Source: Cysteiniphilum halobium
Lineage (GTDB): Bacteria > Pseudomonadota > Gammaproteobacteria > Francisellales > Francisellaceae
DNA length: 53,895 nucleotides
Direction of reading: 5' to 3'
Assembly: GCF_003574425.1 (NCBI RefSeq)
Contig: NZ_KZ984539.1
Location: forward strand, 8,826-62,720
Shown: positions 28,020 to 38,647 of the stretch, in pieces
Layout: each line of letters starts with the position of its first letter
How positions within the stretch are numbered: position 1 is the stretch's first letter
Program-made: the position numbers and the translations under genes
The notes under the pieces: generated by a model
Told to the model about the DNA's origin: nothing
Database searches by the model: none
What the model saw: only the letters and a program-made list of their open reading frames with translations

Positions 28020-31000
28020 ATGAAAAGAAGAATCTTTATATTATGGTTAAGTTCTGTCTTTGCTATTTTTCTAATTGTTGCTTGTATTGTTGGTTATGGT
28101 GTTTTAAGACTTCTCCCTGCTTATCAGAGTTCAATTGAAGGTGTCTTATCAAAGGTGACCGGGTCACATGTTTCTTTAAAAGTGGAGTATGCCAGTTGGC
28201 ATGGTATCAATCCTGTGATTCAAGTAAGAGATGTCAAAGTTAAAGACAAAGGGTTTTCGCTTAATATACCTAAAATGACTGTGCATATTAATGCATGGCA
28301 GTCGCTCATGAGTTGGCATTTTTTGACCAATGATGTTGTTATCGATGCACCAAAACTTACATTTTATTCTAGTCATAAAGGTTTTGATGATAGTATGCTG
28401 CAATCTTTGTCAGTGACGGAGATTGATGGAATAGGGCGGCGTTGGTCAAGTATCTTGGGTTATCTTTTACAGCAGAAGAATCTAGATTTAAATAATATGC
28501 AGGTTGATATTCTGCGCAATAAAAAGCTACTGGCAGATCTGACTGTTCATGCCAGCTATGAGCAGAGAAGCTTAGTAAATGGTGTATTGCGTTTAACACT
28601 ACAGTTACAAAAAAAACGTAATATGCAAACGCAACTTGGACAAATAAATATTGTTTCAGTGATAGAGAAAAAGGGAGATCAATACTATTTTGATAGCACG
28701 TTAGATGATCAATATAATATCTTATCAACTTTAATTGATAGCGTAACACAACAACTAAAAATATCCCATTTAATCGATCATCAACTGACATTGTCCGTAG
28801 TGAGCTCAGCCAAGGGACTAGATTCAGTGATGGTAATGGGCGAGTTATCCAAAGCCCAATTTAAAACAAATCAACTAGATGACTCAGCCTTTCGTGATAT
28901 TGTGTTTAATTTGCGATTGTTTCGTTATCAAGATCGCTTTGTGCTAGGTGCTAACCCTTTATCATTTGTTACTAATAATAAGCGCTATACATTCAGATCA
29001 GCGCTTTTTTCATTAGATAAGCACCGTTTAGTAATGAATATTCCACGACTTAATTTAGCAGATTTTTCATCACTGGTGCAGATGGAAAAAAGTGATTGGC
29101 GTAAAAATATTATGCTATCTGGTGTACTTAGCAATGTGCGTTTTAGTTTTGATTTACGCGACTTTAATTTAAATGGTATGCAATTAGCAGCGCATTTTAA
29201 TGATCTTGGTATTGCTAATAGTGATCAAAATATAGACTTTAAAGGCTTAAGTGGTAATGTGTGGTGGCAGCAAAATCATGTAAAATTAGCCATTAATTCC
29301 CCAAGATTTGATATAGCAGAGAATCATATTTTTAGTCGAGACTGGCCAGAGCTTGCAGTTAAAGGTAACATTGATATTATTAGAAAAGACACAATGGTTC
29401 ATTTTGCTGTAGATGATTTAGTACTGACTAATAACAATATTCACTTTGTTAGCAAAGGTTCTATTGATGTGCCATTAGCAGACCCTAAGAACTTTAGACT
29501 TGATCTTAAAGGTGAGCTTAATGGGCGAAATCTGACAACTGAATATCAAGCTTTTTTGCCACAAAAAGGAATTCCTAAGCCATTATATGATTGGTTAATG
29601 CAATGTTTATATGGTGCTCGGAAATTAGATGCAAACTTTGCAATAAAAGGAATTGCACGTGACATTCCATATCCTAAAAATGACGGCGTGTTTAAAATTG
29701 ATGCAGCTATTAAAGATGCTAGCTTGTCGCCTTATTTTGGTTTAGGCGTTGCCCATCAAGTAACAGGGATTTTACATTTTGATAATGAGATATTTACTGG
29801 CAAGGTTAATAGCGGTTCCTTGGCAGGTATTCCAATCAGCAATGTTGATTTAATGATTGATAATATCACACCTGAGGTACCGGCAACATTTAATATTGAT
29901 GCTGATGTTGATACCAATAGTCAAAAGGCGTATGCATATTTAGCACAAACAAAATATCATGCGCTGGCACAAAAAATCAGTCAATATGCTCAGTATCAAG
30001 GTGATATCAATACGCATCTTAATATTGCTATTGCTTTGGAAGATCATACAAAAAAGGATAGTTTCTCAGCTAAAGTTGAGCTAAGAAACGGTATTGTTGA
30101 TATTAAAAAACCACATACTAATCAACTCTATGATGTGAATGCTGATTTGCTCATTAATAATAAAATGCTAAGTATTAAAAGATTTACAGGTTTTTGGGAT
30201 ATTAACATGCCATTTAATGCCAGTGGAGTAGTGGATGTAACAGAGTTTGCAAATCCGACGATTAATCTCCACGGTGGTATGTCTATTGCATTCTTGCCTA
30301 AATTAGGTATGCAGCCATCTACTGGAATAGATTGTTTCATGCAAGGTGTACTACCCTTTGGTTTTATGATTAAAGGGAATATCAATGAAGGTGTTTTACA
30401 AGTACATTCTAATTTACTGGGCTTACAAAATAGCCTAGGTGCGCCGCTGACTAAAAAAAGCTTTGAATATACACCATTATTATTAAAAAGCACATGGCAA
30501 AAGAATCACTCAGAAAGCAAAACAGCTTCATGGTATATCAGTAGCAAATTACATATTAAGCATCAGGATAAACTAAGTACAAGTCTTAATATTAATACTG
30601 GAGGTGTCATCTCTGATGTGAGTCTGTATGGGCAGTTATCAACTATAAATAGTCAGCTAATCTTAAATGTAATGCAAAGCATCAATAATAGCCATATTTT
30701 AAATCAAGCTAATCAAGCGTGGCAGCAGAGCTTACAGTTGGACGCTCCTTTAGCTGATCAACAGCTAAGTCAAGCAGGATGTTTTGCGGTGGCTAATTAT
30801 AATGATTGTGTTTATCGGCAGCTTAATCAACAATTACAGCCAAAAGTGATGCTCAATATTGATCAGCTAAACCTTTTTGGTACGGATTATCGCAATGTCA
30901 CCTTACAAACGAATAAAGCACATAACTATACAAATTACATTGCACAAGATAATCAAAAAAGATCATTGATTATGAGTGTGCCAGATGTGTTAAATGAGCC

Positions 31001-31904
31001 GATTGAAATTAGTGTGGATAATTTGTTTTTTGCTTTGTCACAACGTACAAATAAAGCCAAAAGCAATGACTTGATGGTGGTGTTAAATACACTACTTGCA
31101 TCTAATATTTTACGCAAAACGCCAGATATGAATGTGAAGTTCACAAATCTTCAGCTTGGTGGTTATTCTATTCCTAACTTTCTGATGGCAACAACCATAA
31201 GAGGAGGTAGTTTATCTATTCCGGTGTTATCAATCTATGATCCGAATTCTAAACTATTAGCAAGGCTTGTACTGTCTCCTTATGGGAGCTATGTGCATGC
31301 CAATGTCTTTTCATTAAATTGGGGTAACATGTTACATAATTTTGGGTATGATAACTTCTTGAAAGGGGGGGCGGGTAATGTTCAACTAGAATTGAGCTGG
31401 CCTGGCTTGGTGCCAAGTACATCAAACGTATCAGGAAAAGCGACAGCGGATTTACTCAATGGTGTTGTCTTATCCATTGATTCAGGTATTGCTAAATATA
31501 TTGGTTTATTAAGTCTTGATTCTTATTTTAAGCGTTTATTTATGCCCTATGATGATTTCGAACATCGTGGTATGGCGTTTAATAGTATTATTGGTGCTTA
31601 TGGTTTAGCAAATGGTTTAGCAACCAGTAACCCTTCTGTGATTATCGATACACCGAGCTTTGCCCTGGTAGTGACAGGAGATGTCAATTTAACAAATAAG
31701 CAGTTGAATCAGCGCATCAAATATCAACCGCACTTCTCTGGTACAACAGCAGCAGTAGCAGGTGCCATTGGCGGACCAATTGCTGCCTTCGCTACCTATC
31801 TAGGTAGTAAGCTTCTGGGAAATACCGTATTTAAAAATATTGGCTTAGTGAGTTTTGATGTGACAGGCAGTTGGGATAAACCAATACTTAAACAAGTTCA
31901 ATAA
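28020..31904 (+). CDS. yhdP: YhdP-family AsmA-like envelope protein
   Basis: A very large (1294-residue) envelope protein anchored by one N-terminal membrane helix (residues about 5-27), with the rest periplasmic. In E. coli, YhdP belongs to a group of AsmA-like proteins (with TamB and YdbH) that move phospholipid to the outer membrane. The N-terminal block ASWHGINPVIQVRDVKV and the C-terminal block FSGTTAAVAGAIGGPIAAF with SFDVTGSWDKP are typical. The length is close to E. coli YhdP (about 1266). Its 3' end overlaps the convergent rsmE by 7 nt. Confidence 0.92.
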   Translation: MKRRIFILWLSSVFAIFLIVACIVGYGVLRLLPAYQSSIEGVLSKVTGSHVSLKVEYASWHGINPVIQVRDVKVKDKGFSLNIPKMTVHINAWQSLMSWHFLTNDVVIDAPKLTFYSSHKGFDDSMLQSLSVTEIDGIGRRWSSILGYLLQQKNLDLNNMQVDILRNKKLLADLTVHASYEQRSLVNGVLRLTLQLQKKRNMQTQLGQINIVSVIEKKGDQYYFDSTLDDQYNILSTLIDSVTQQLKISHLIDHQLTLSVVSSAKGLDSVMVMGELSKAQFKTNQLDDSAFRDIVFNLRLFRYQDRFVLGANPLSFVTNNKRYTFRSALFSLDKHRLVMNIPRLNLADFSSLVQMEKSDWRKNIMLSGVLSNVRFSFDLRDFNLNGMQLAAHFNDLGIANSDQNIDFKGLSGNVWWQQNHVKLAINSPRFDIAENHIFSRDWPELAVKGNIDIIRKDTMVHFAVDDLVLTNNNIHFVSKGSIDVPLADPKNFRLDLKGELNGRNLTTEYQAFLPQKGIPKPLYDWLMQCLYGARKLDANFAIKGIARDIPYPKNDGVFKIDAAIKDASLSPYFGLGVAHQVTGILHFDNEIFTGKVNSGSLAGIPISNVDLMIDNITPEVPATFNIDADVDTNSQKAYAYLAQTKYHALAQKISQYAQYQGDINTHLNIAIALEDHTKKDSFSAKVELRNGIVDIKKPHTNQLYDVNADLLINNKMLSIKRFTGFWDINMPFNASGVVDVTEFANPTINLHGGMSIAFLPKLGMQPSTGIDCFMQGVLPFGFMIKGNINEGVLQVHSNLLGLQNSLGAPLTKKSFEYTPLLLKSTWQKNHSESKTASWYISSKLHIKHQDKLSTSLNINTGGVISDVSLYGQLSTINSQLILNVMQSINNSHILNQANQAWQQSLQLDAPLADQQLSQAGCFAVANYNDCVYRQLNQQLQPKVMLNIDQLNLFGTDYRNVTLQTNKAHNYTNYIAQDNQKRSLIMSVPDVLNEPIEISVDNLFFALSQRTNKAKSNDLMVVLNTLLASNILRKTPDMNVKFTNLQLGGYSIPNFLMATTIRGGSLSIPVLSIYDPNSKLLARLVLSPYGSYVHANVFSLNWGNMLHNFGYDNFLKGGAGNVQLELSWPGLVPSTSNVSGKATADLLNGVVLSIDSGIAKYIGLLSLDSYFKRLFMPYDDFEHRGMAFNSIIGAYGLANGLATSNPSVIIDTPSFALVVTGDVNLTNKQLNQRIKYQPHFSGTTAAVAGAIGGPIAAFATYLGSKLLGNTVFKNIGLVSFDVTGSWDKPILKQVQ

Positions 31905-32635
31905 TCACCCCATAAGGCTTGTAAAATCGAGATAATTGCCAATGGTGCAGTTTCTGTGCGTAGTATTCTTTTGCCCAATTGTATACTATGGCAGTTTTTA
32001 CTTAGTGCAAGCTGTTTCTCATCATCACTAAAACCACCCTCAGGACCAATAAAAATTGCAAAGCGTTTAGCACTTGATGAATATTGATGTAAGCTACCAA
32101 TAGATTTACTACTATGAGGTGATAGGAATAACTTAATATCAGCATCTATTGTTAGTGCGTCAGCTAAGGTCCTGGGCGTATTGATTTTAGGGATAAAGAC
32201 GCGAGCAGATTGTTCACTAGCACTTATAGCAATTTTTTGCCAATGTTCAAGCTTATGCGCTATGCGATCTTGATTGAGCTTGTAATCAACACGCTCAGTG
32301 AGCATTGGCGTAAGCTCATTTGTGCCAAGCTCCGTTGCTTTTTGAATAACTGTTTCTAACTTGTCACCTTTGGAAAGCGCTTGAAAAAGGTGGATATAAA
32401 TAGGGGATTCATTATGTTTTTCAGTCGTAGATAATACTTGAAGGATGGCTTTTTTAGGATCCGCATCAATGATTTCACCAAGGTATTCACAGCCATCGCT
32501 ATCGTTAAATAGTATCACTTGGTGACTGTTTTTATGTCTAAGTACGCGAATAAGATAATGACTTATTTCAGCAGAAAGCGTAATCATATGTGATTGCTTG
32601 GAAATATCAGGGTAAAAAACACGAGAGATTCTCAT
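31898..32635 (-). CDS. rsmE: 16S rRNA (uracil1498-N3)-methyltransferase
   Basis: SPOUT-fold methyltransferase that modifies U1498 of 16S rRNA. The 245-residue protein begins with a PUA-like domain, and the trefoil-knot SAM site is visible in FIGPEGGFSDDE and LGKRILRTETAPLA. It is the last gene of a minus-strand run; it starts 18 nt after the permease gene and its 3' end overlaps yhdP. Confidence 0.96.
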   Translation of the reverse strand: MRISRVFYPDISKQSHMITLSAEISHYLIRVLRHKNSHQVILFNDSDGCEYLGEIIDADPKKAILQVLSTTEKHNESPIYIHLFQALSKGDKLETVIQKATELGTNELTPMLTERVDYKLNQDRIAHKLEHWQKIAISASEQSARVFIPKINTPRTLADALTIDADIKLFLSPHSSKSIGSLHQYSSSAKRFAIFIGPEGGFSDDEKQLALSKNCHSIQLGKRILRTETAPLAIISILQALWGDY

Positions 32636-32653
32636 ATCATAACTCGCTTAGAT

Positions 32654-33868
32654 TTAAGATGAAAAGTGAATCACAATAATGGCGATACCGGCAACAAAGG
32701 AGATAAGCCACAATAATGAGAATTGACTAATTTTATAATGAAAAACATGTCCTGATGTATGAAGCTTATAGGCGATAACGGCTGGCATCATTAACAATAA
32801 TACAGCAATGCACACGCCAACATAACCAATAGCACTGATAAACAAATTAGGGTCAAGCAAATTAACTAACAACGGAATAATAAAAGTTAAGATAATTGCG
32901 ATAAGCGTCTTAAACTGAGCGGGTAGGCGATTTAAACGATAGCTATCGACATTAAAGTGATAAAGTGCCAAGCTTACACCTAAATATGAGGTCATCACTG
33001 AGATATCGGTAAAGACATTCATGCTGATATTAGCCGTTCTAGTTGTGATTTTTTCTTTTAATGCATGCAAGATATTACCCACATTTGCCTGATCGATAGT
33101 CATGTGATCAAAGATAGAGCGCATAAAGCTGATTGGTCCATGTAAAGGCAATACCCCAAGCACAGCAATTAACCATAGGAAATACAGTATTAGTGGGATT
33201 ACACTACCGATCAAAATGACGCGAAATAATGCCTTGGCATCTTGATTAAGGTAATCACTTAAAGTCGGCACAATAATATGTGAGGTAAAAGAAGTGATAA
33301 TGATTGGGATTGCAATCAGTAGCGTTGGTGCTAAATCAACAGGTGACACAGCTAAATTGCTAAAGTCTACAAAGTGCAAAAAAATCAAACATACAAGTAC
33401 TAGAAAAATAAGTTTAGCTAAGAGAAGTATACGATTGATAATGTCCACAGCAGAGGTCCCAACGACAACAATGGCACCAAAGACAACGACGAATATCAAT
33501 GACCATGCGCCTGAGGAAATGCTAGGGAGCAATGCATTAAATGCTGAAGCAGCACCTGAGATATAGGCAACACTAATGCAGTACATCAGAAGTAAAAAAG
33601 AAATCCATGTGATCACAACGCCAGACAAGCCTAGAGTGCGTTTAGCAATAGAGGCAAAGCTTGCTCCTTTGGGCATCGACAGAGATATATCGGCAATTAA
33701 AAGTGCAGTATAGGTCATAATACACCATGCGATAAGCATTATAATACTACTGATAAAAAAACCGAGTTTTGCAGTGATAATGGGTAATGCTAAGATACCA
33801 GCACCTATCTCGGTACCAGTGACAATCATCATACAGCCAAGATGTTTTGCCAATGAGTTATGTGCCAT
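32654..33868 (-). CDS. Aromatic amino acid permease (HAAAP family, TyrP/Mtr-like)
   Basis: An 11-helix inner-membrane amino acid transporter of 404 residues. The opening GTEIGAGILALPI is the conserved first helix of the family. Members carry tyrosine, tryptophan or similar substrates with protons. A second family member lies at 43038. It starts 82 nt after ffh on the same strand. Exact substrate unknown. Confidence 0.9.
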   Translation of the reverse strand: MAHNSLAKHLGCMMIVTGTEIGAGILALPIITAKLGFFISSIIMLIAWCIMTYTALLIADISLSMPKGASFASIAKRTLGLSGVVITWISFLLLMYCISVAYISGAASAFNALLPSISSGAWSLIFVVVFGAIVVVGTSAVDIINRILLLAKLIFLVLVCLIFLHFVDFSNLAVSPVDLAPTLLIAIPIIITSFTSHIIVPTLSDYLNQDAKALFRVILIGSVIPLILYFLWLIAVLGVLPLHGPISFMRSIFDHMTIDQANVGNILHALKEKITTRTANISMNVFTDISVMTSYLGVSLALYHFNVDSYRLNRLPAQFKTLIAIILTFIIPLLVNLLDPNLFISAIGYVGVCIAVLLLMMPAVIAYKLHTSGHVFHYKISQFSLLWLISFVAGIAIIVIHFSS

Positions 33869-33950
33869 GTAAGAGTTTCCAGAAAGTGATAAATTTAGAT
33901 CATTAAAACGTTACAGTACCTGATTCTATCGTTGCATAAAAGTGAAAATA

Positions 33951-35351
33951 TTAGAATAATTTACCACCCTTGCCACCAGGAGGCATCATGCCTTGCATAT
34001 TCTTCATTTGTTTCATTTGGCGCATAGCACCCATCATTTTGCCCATGCCACCTTTACCGCTGATTTTTTTCATCATCTTTTGCATTTGCATGAACTGCTT
34101 TAATAGGCGATTAATATCTTGCACTTGTGTGCCGGAACCTTTAGCAATACGCAGTTTACGTGATGATTTAATAAACTCAGGTTTACGACGCTCAAGAGGT
34201 GTCATTGAATTAATAATCGCTTCCATTTGCACAAACATTTTGTCATTAACTTTATCTTGAAGATTGGTGGACATATTGCCCATGCCTGGCAGTTTATCAA
34301 GCATTGAACCCACACCGCCCATTTTCTTCATTTGCTGCAATTGGCTTTTGAAATCCTCTAAGGTGAATGATTTACCTTTTTTAAGTTTCGCTGCAAGTTC
34401 TTTGGCTTCTTTTTGATCGACTTTGTGTTCAACTTCTTCGATTAAAGACAGAACATCACCCATGCCTAAGATGCGTGAAGCAATACGATCTGGGTGAAAC
34501 GGTTCTAAAGCATCGGTTTTCTCACCTATCCCAATAAACTTAATCGGCTTGCCCGTAATCTCACGAATGGAAAGAGCAGCTCCCCCTCGTGCATCCCCGT
34601 CAGCTTTGGTCAGAACAACACCTGTTAATGGTAAAGCATCATTAAATGCTTTAGCTGTATTTGCTGCATCTTGGCCGGTCATGCTATCTACTACAAAGAG
34701 CGTCTCTGTTGGTTTCATGGCATGATGTAAGGCTTTGACCTCATCCATCATTTCAGCATCAATATGTAGGCGTCCAGCAGTATCAAGAATTAAAACATCA
34801 CATACTTGTTGCTTGGCAAGTTGTAATGCGCGGTGCGCAATATCGGTAGGTTTCTCATCAGCTGTCGATGGACAAAAGTTGATGTCTAAAGACTCCGCCA
34901 ATGTTTGTAGTTGTTTAATGGCAGCTGGACGGTAGACGTCGGCACTGACTACCATGACCTTTTTGTTTTGGCGTTCTTTCAAGAATTTTGCAAGTTTGGC
35001 AGTGGTCGTTGTTTTACCAGAGCCTTGTAAGCCTGCCATTAAGATAACAACAGGCGGTTGAGCACTTAAGTTAAGCGTTTCGTTTTTCTCACCCAGTGTA
35101 CGTTCAAGCTCTTTCTTAACCATCGCAATGAAAGTTTGACCAGGGGTTAAACTCGTGCGGATTTTCTCCCCTAATGCCTCTTCTTGAATACGGCTAATAA
35201 ATTCTTTAACGACAGAGAGAGCAACATCAGCCTCAAGTAATGCCATACGCACATCGCGTAAGGCGCTTTTAATATTGTCTTCAGTTAAGCGACCTTGACC
35301 TTTGAGTTTGTCAAGTGAGCCGCCTAAGCGCTCGGATAAACTTTTAAACAT
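33951..35351 (-). CDS. ffh: Signal recognition particle protein Ffh
   Basis: GTPase that binds signal sequences and 4.5S RNA and targets ribosomes to FtsY and the Sec translocon. The 466 residues form an N domain, a G domain with P-loop GLQGSGKTTTTAK, DTAGR and TKADGDARGGAALS, and a C-terminal methionine-rich M domain (MQKMMKKISGKGGMGKMMGA). AGGAAAAAC precedes the ATG. A 23-nt gap to the Sel1 gene suggests cotranscription. Confidence 0.97.
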   Translation of the reverse strand: MFKSLSERLGGSLDKLKGQGRLTEDNIKSALRDVRMALLEADVALSVVKEFISRIQEEALGEKIRTSLTPGQTFIAMVKKELERTLGEKNETLNLSAQPPVVILMAGLQGSGKTTTTAKLAKFLKERQNKKVMVVSADVYRPAAIKQLQTLAESLDINFCPSTADEKPTDIAHRALQLAKQQVCDVLILDTAGRLHIDAEMMDEVKALHHAMKPTETLFVVDSMTGQDAANTAKAFNDALPLTGVVLTKADGDARGGAALSIREITGKPIKFIGIGEKTDALEPFHPDRIASRILGMGDVLSLIEEVEHKVDQKEAKELAAKLKKGKSFTLEDFKSQLQQMKKMGGVGSMLDKLPGMGNMSTNLQDKVNDKMFVQMEAIINSMTPLERRKPEFIKSSRKLRIAKGSGTQVQDINRLLKQFMQMQKMMKKISGKGGMGKMMGAMRQMKQMKNMQGMMPPGGKGGKLF

Positions 35352-35374
35352 ATGTTTTTCCTGATTATTATGAT

Positions 35375-35947
35375 TTAAGCATTTTTTTGTAATGCATGTC
35401 GATAAATGAGTTTCATGGCTTCAATGTTACCATAATTGGCTGCCTTGTTAAGCCAGATAAAGGCTTGATGCAAGTCGGTTTTTGTATAATATGGTTGGTC
35501 TTTGCCAATATATGATCGACCCAATAAAAACATAGCTTCTATATTGCCTAATTTGGCGGAGTCAATTAGATAACCATGCGCTTTTTGCGGTTGATTTTTA
35601 GACTTATAAATCATCGCTAAGGCACGATATGTATTGGCGCGATAGTCACGAGGTTGCGCTAGGTTTTTCTTATCAAGGAATTTATCAAAATATTTGATCG
35701 CCGTATCATAATTAGGCTTAACCGCAATTCCATAGGTATAATAAATACCTAGAAAGTAAGGAGAAGTCGGGCAGCCGTTATTATAGAGTTTAGTAAATGC
35801 AGTTAATGATTGACTATATTGACCATGTTTAAACAATGCATATGCATCGTTATAGGCTTTGGAGAGACAAGCGTTTGCTGTTTGGATGCTTAAACTTGCC
35901 AATAAAATACCACCAATAAAAAATGCTTTAAGTTTAAAGTGCGTCAT
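35375..35947 (-). CDS. Secreted Sel1-repeat protein
   Basis: A 190-residue protein with a signal peptide (cleavage probably after QTANA, residue 26) and helical Sel1/TPR-like repeats: ALFKHGQYSQSLTAFTKLYN, PNYDTAIKYFDKF, KLGNIEAMFLLGRSY and LHQAFIWLNKAANYGNIEA. Such repeats mediate protein binding, here in the periplasm or outside. No catalytic domain is seen. It lies between rne and ffh with small gaps (54 and 23 nt). Partner unknown. Confidence 0.85.
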   Translation of the reverse strand: MTHFKLKAFFIGGILLASLSIQTANACLSKAYNDAYALFKHGQYSQSLTAFTKLYNNGCPTSPYFLGIYYTYGIAVKPNYDTAIKYFDKFLDKKNLAQPRDYRANTYRALAMIYKSKNQPQKAHGYLIDSAKLGNIEAMFLLGRSYIGKDQPYYTKTDLHQAFIWLNKAANYGNIEAMKLIYRHALQKNA

Positions 35948-36001
35948 AATCCATCCTTACATTTTAAATTTGCCACCACCAAAAGGAAGTGGCTTTTGTA
36001 T

Positions 36002-38647
36002 TTAGGCTTTTGTGATATAGCCTTGAGCGTTAACATCAATGGCAGGAGAGTATTCCATATATGCCGGCTTGCGTGCTGATTTACGCGAACGCGGTTTTCT
36101 TTCTTGTTTGGTTTTGTTTTCACTATCATTTGCATCCACTGTTTCGATATCGCTATCACCATCGACAGTATCATCATTGGTTTGCAGTATGGTTTCACCA
36201 ACGATAATACCAATATCTTCGGCTTCAGTCATTGATTCTTTTTCGCGTTTTGCAAGCTCTTTTTGCTTATACTTTTCTTCTTTGGCAATTTCAGCAGCTA
36301 ATGCCTGTGTATCAACTACTTCAAAGTTTAAGTATTTGACTTTGCGCGTCTGTGAAGCATTTGTTTCTACTTGAACAGCTTGGTCACTTGTGAGTGTCGT
36401 GACTTCAGCTAACACTTCTTTGACCATGACTGAAATTTTTTCTTCAGGTGTGGTTGAAATCGTCTTCATAATCGCTTTTTCTTTTGCGGCTTTTTGTGCT
36501 TCAGGCGAATCTTTCTTTAAAGCAGCAATATCGACTATCTCTTCGCTTTGGTGAACTTGTAGACGTTGATTGTTGCGATTGTTGCCGCGACCACCCTTAT
36601 TATTTCTATCGCGATCATTTTTATTGCCACGATCGTTACGATTGTCATTGTTTTGACGTGTACCAGAGGACTTATTGCGATCATCATTTTGCTGTTGGTT
36701 GTGTGGTTTATTCTCATTCTGATTTTTATTATTGTTGCGGTTATCACGACGGTTATTATCGCGATCATTCGTGCGCCCATCACGTGATTGAGACTTACCG
36801 CGGTGATCCTTGCGTTCATTGTTTTTGTTGGCAAACTTTTCCTGTTGCCCTTTTTTAGCTTGTGATGAAGATGTATGTGATTGTTTTTGATCACGTGAAT
36901 CACGCTCAGTACTACCTTCTTTATCACTGAAGAAAAAGGCACTTACTTTTGACCAGAAACCCTTAGTTTCAACCTTGCTATGCTTGGTTTCTTTAGTGGG
37001 CTCTTTGCTCGCTTGAGATTTATCTTCAGGCTTTTTAGTGTCATTGTTGTTGGCTGGTTGGTTGTAATCTGCAGACTTAAGTGCTGGTTGCTTTGATTTA
37101 TCTTGTTTTGGTGCTTTATAAAGCGCAACATCTTTTTTATCTTCAATTAAGTCATAGCTTGGGCGACTTGCCGTATAAGCGTCACCCCAGATGCGTTGCA
37201 CGCTATAGTGTGGAGACTGTAAATTGGCATTCGGAATTAACGTGACCTTTGTGCTTGTACCTTCTTCAATCTGTGCCAATTCGTCACGCTTTTCATTAAG
37301 GAGAAATGTTGCCACATCAATCGGTAATTGCACACGCAGCTCATTGGTTTTTTCGCGCAACGCCTCAGCATGAACATTACGCAAAATTGATAAGGCTAAT
37401 GATGGAATTGAACGAATAAAGCCGTGTCCTGCGCAACGTGGGCATGAATGCATTACCGACTCACCTAGCGATGCCTGTAAGCGTTGACGTGAGATTTCAA
37501 CTAAGCCAAACTTAGAGATACGCGTCATCTGGATACGTGCGCGATCGTGGAATAGGGCATCAACCAGCTTTTGTTCAACTGCTTTTTGATTAGGAAAAAA
37601 TGCCATATCAATAAAGTCAACAACGATTAACCCCCCAAGATCACGTAAACGTAGCTGTCTTGCAATTTCTTCAGCGGCTTCTAAGTTTGTCGCAAAAGCA
37701 GTTTCTTCGATATTATCCCCCTTTGTCGAACGGGCTGAGTTAATATCAATTGCAGTCAATGCTTCAGTGGTATCAATAACGATTGAACCACCTGATGGCA
37801 ATTGCACTTCACGCTTAAAAGCACTCTCAATTTGTTTTTCAATTTGAAAGGTGTTAAATAAGGGGAGTTCTTTTTTATAAAGTTGTAAGCGTTCAATAAA
37901 ATGCGGGCGCAACATACTTAATTGACGCTTAAGGTCTTCGTAAGATTCTTCATCATCGATAATGATTTCTTTAATATCTTCTTTTAAATGATCACGAATC
38001 GCACGGATGGTGATATCACTTTCTTTGTGAATAAGAAATGGTGCTTTACGCTGATAAGAAACGCGCTTAATAGCATCCCAGAGGTTAGTTAAGGTATCAA
38101 GATCAGCCTGAATCTCATCAGCTGAGCGATCAACACCTGCTGTGCGGATAATAACCCCCATATTTGTAGGGATTGTCAAAGAGTCAAATAATGCTTTAAG
38201 CTTTTGACGTTCATCCCCTTCAATGCGACGAGAAATGCCACCTGCACTTGGGTTGTTTGGCATGAGCACCATATAGCATCCAGCTAGTGTGATAAATGTT
38301 GTTAGCGCTGCACCTTTTGATCCACGCTCTTCTTTAGCGATTTGCACAATTAGTTCTTGTCCGACATCAAGCAATTCGTTTAAAGGCGTATCTTGGTCTT
38401 TAGTTGTTTTCTTGAAGTACTCAGGTGAGATCTCTTTAAACGGCAAAAAGCCATTTTTATCCTCGCCATAATTCACAAAAACAGCGTTTAAACTTGGTTC
38501 AATGCGTGAAATTTTAGCTTTGTAAATGTTGGCTTTTTTTTGTTCTCTGTCAACACTCTCGATGTCTAAATCCATCAGTTGTACATTGTCGACGATAGCA
38601 ATACGCGTCTCTTCGGCTTGGCGCGCATTGATTAACATTTTTTTCAT
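36002..38647 (-). CDS. rne: Ribonuclease E
   Basis: Essential endoribonuclease and degradosome scaffold; 881 residues, shorter than the E. coli enzyme (1061). The catalytic half has the S1 domain, the metal-binding Asp residues in TAIDINSARST and IVVDFIDM, and the zinc-link CPRC. Near residue 562, KGFWSKVSAFFF sits where E. coli RNase E has its membrane-binding amphipathic helix. Residues about 590-710 are extreme low complexity, rich in Asn, Arg, Asp, Lys and Gln, probably an unstructured RNA-binding region. The family N-terminus MKKMLINAR and AAGGA upstream support this start. The leader region is long (739 nt to clcA). Confidence 0.97.
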   Translation of the reverse strand: MKKMLINARQAEETRIAIVDNVQLMDLDIESVDREQKKANIYKAKISRIEPSLNAVFVNYGEDKNGFLPFKEISPEYFKKTTKDQDTPLNELLDVGQELIVQIAKEERGSKGAALTTFITLAGCYMVLMPNNPSAGGISRRIEGDERQKLKALFDSLTIPTNMGVIIRTAGVDRSADEIQADLDTLTNLWDAIKRVSYQRKAPFLIHKESDITIRAIRDHLKEDIKEIIIDDEESYEDLKRQLSMLRPHFIERLQLYKKELPLFNTFQIEKQIESAFKREVQLPSGGSIVIDTTEALTAIDINSARSTKGDNIEETAFATNLEAAEEIARQLRLRDLGGLIVVDFIDMAFFPNQKAVEQKLVDALFHDRARIQMTRISKFGLVEISRQRLQASLGESVMHSCPRCAGHGFIRSIPSLALSILRNVHAEALREKTNELRVQLPIDVATFLLNEKRDELAQIEEGTSTKVTLIPNANLQSPHYSVQRIWGDAYTASRPSYDLIEDKKDVALYKAPKQDKSKQPALKSADYNQPANNNDTKKPEDKSQASKEPTKETKHSKVETKGFWSKVSAFFFSDKEGSTERDSRDQKQSHTSSSQAKKGQQEKFANKNNERKDHRGKSQSRDGRTNDRDNNRRDNRNNNKNQNENKPHNQQQNDDRNKSSGTRQNNDNRNDRGNKNDRDRNNKGGRGNNRNNQRLQVHQSEEIVDIAALKKDSPEAQKAAKEKAIMKTISTTPEEKISVMVKEVLAEVTTLTSDQAVQVETNASQTRKVKYLNFEVVDTQALAAEIAKEEKYKQKELAKREKESMTEAEDIGIIVGETILQTNDDTVDGDSDIETVDANDSENKTKQERKPRSRKSARKPAYMEYSPAIDVNAQGYITKA

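Noticed and set aside
36484-36942. Several frames opposite or alongside rne at 36.5-36.9 kb, very rich in Cys/Tyr/Asp or Ile/Thr/Val
   Set aside because: They mirror the low-complexity Asn/Arg codons of the RNase E tail in other frames.
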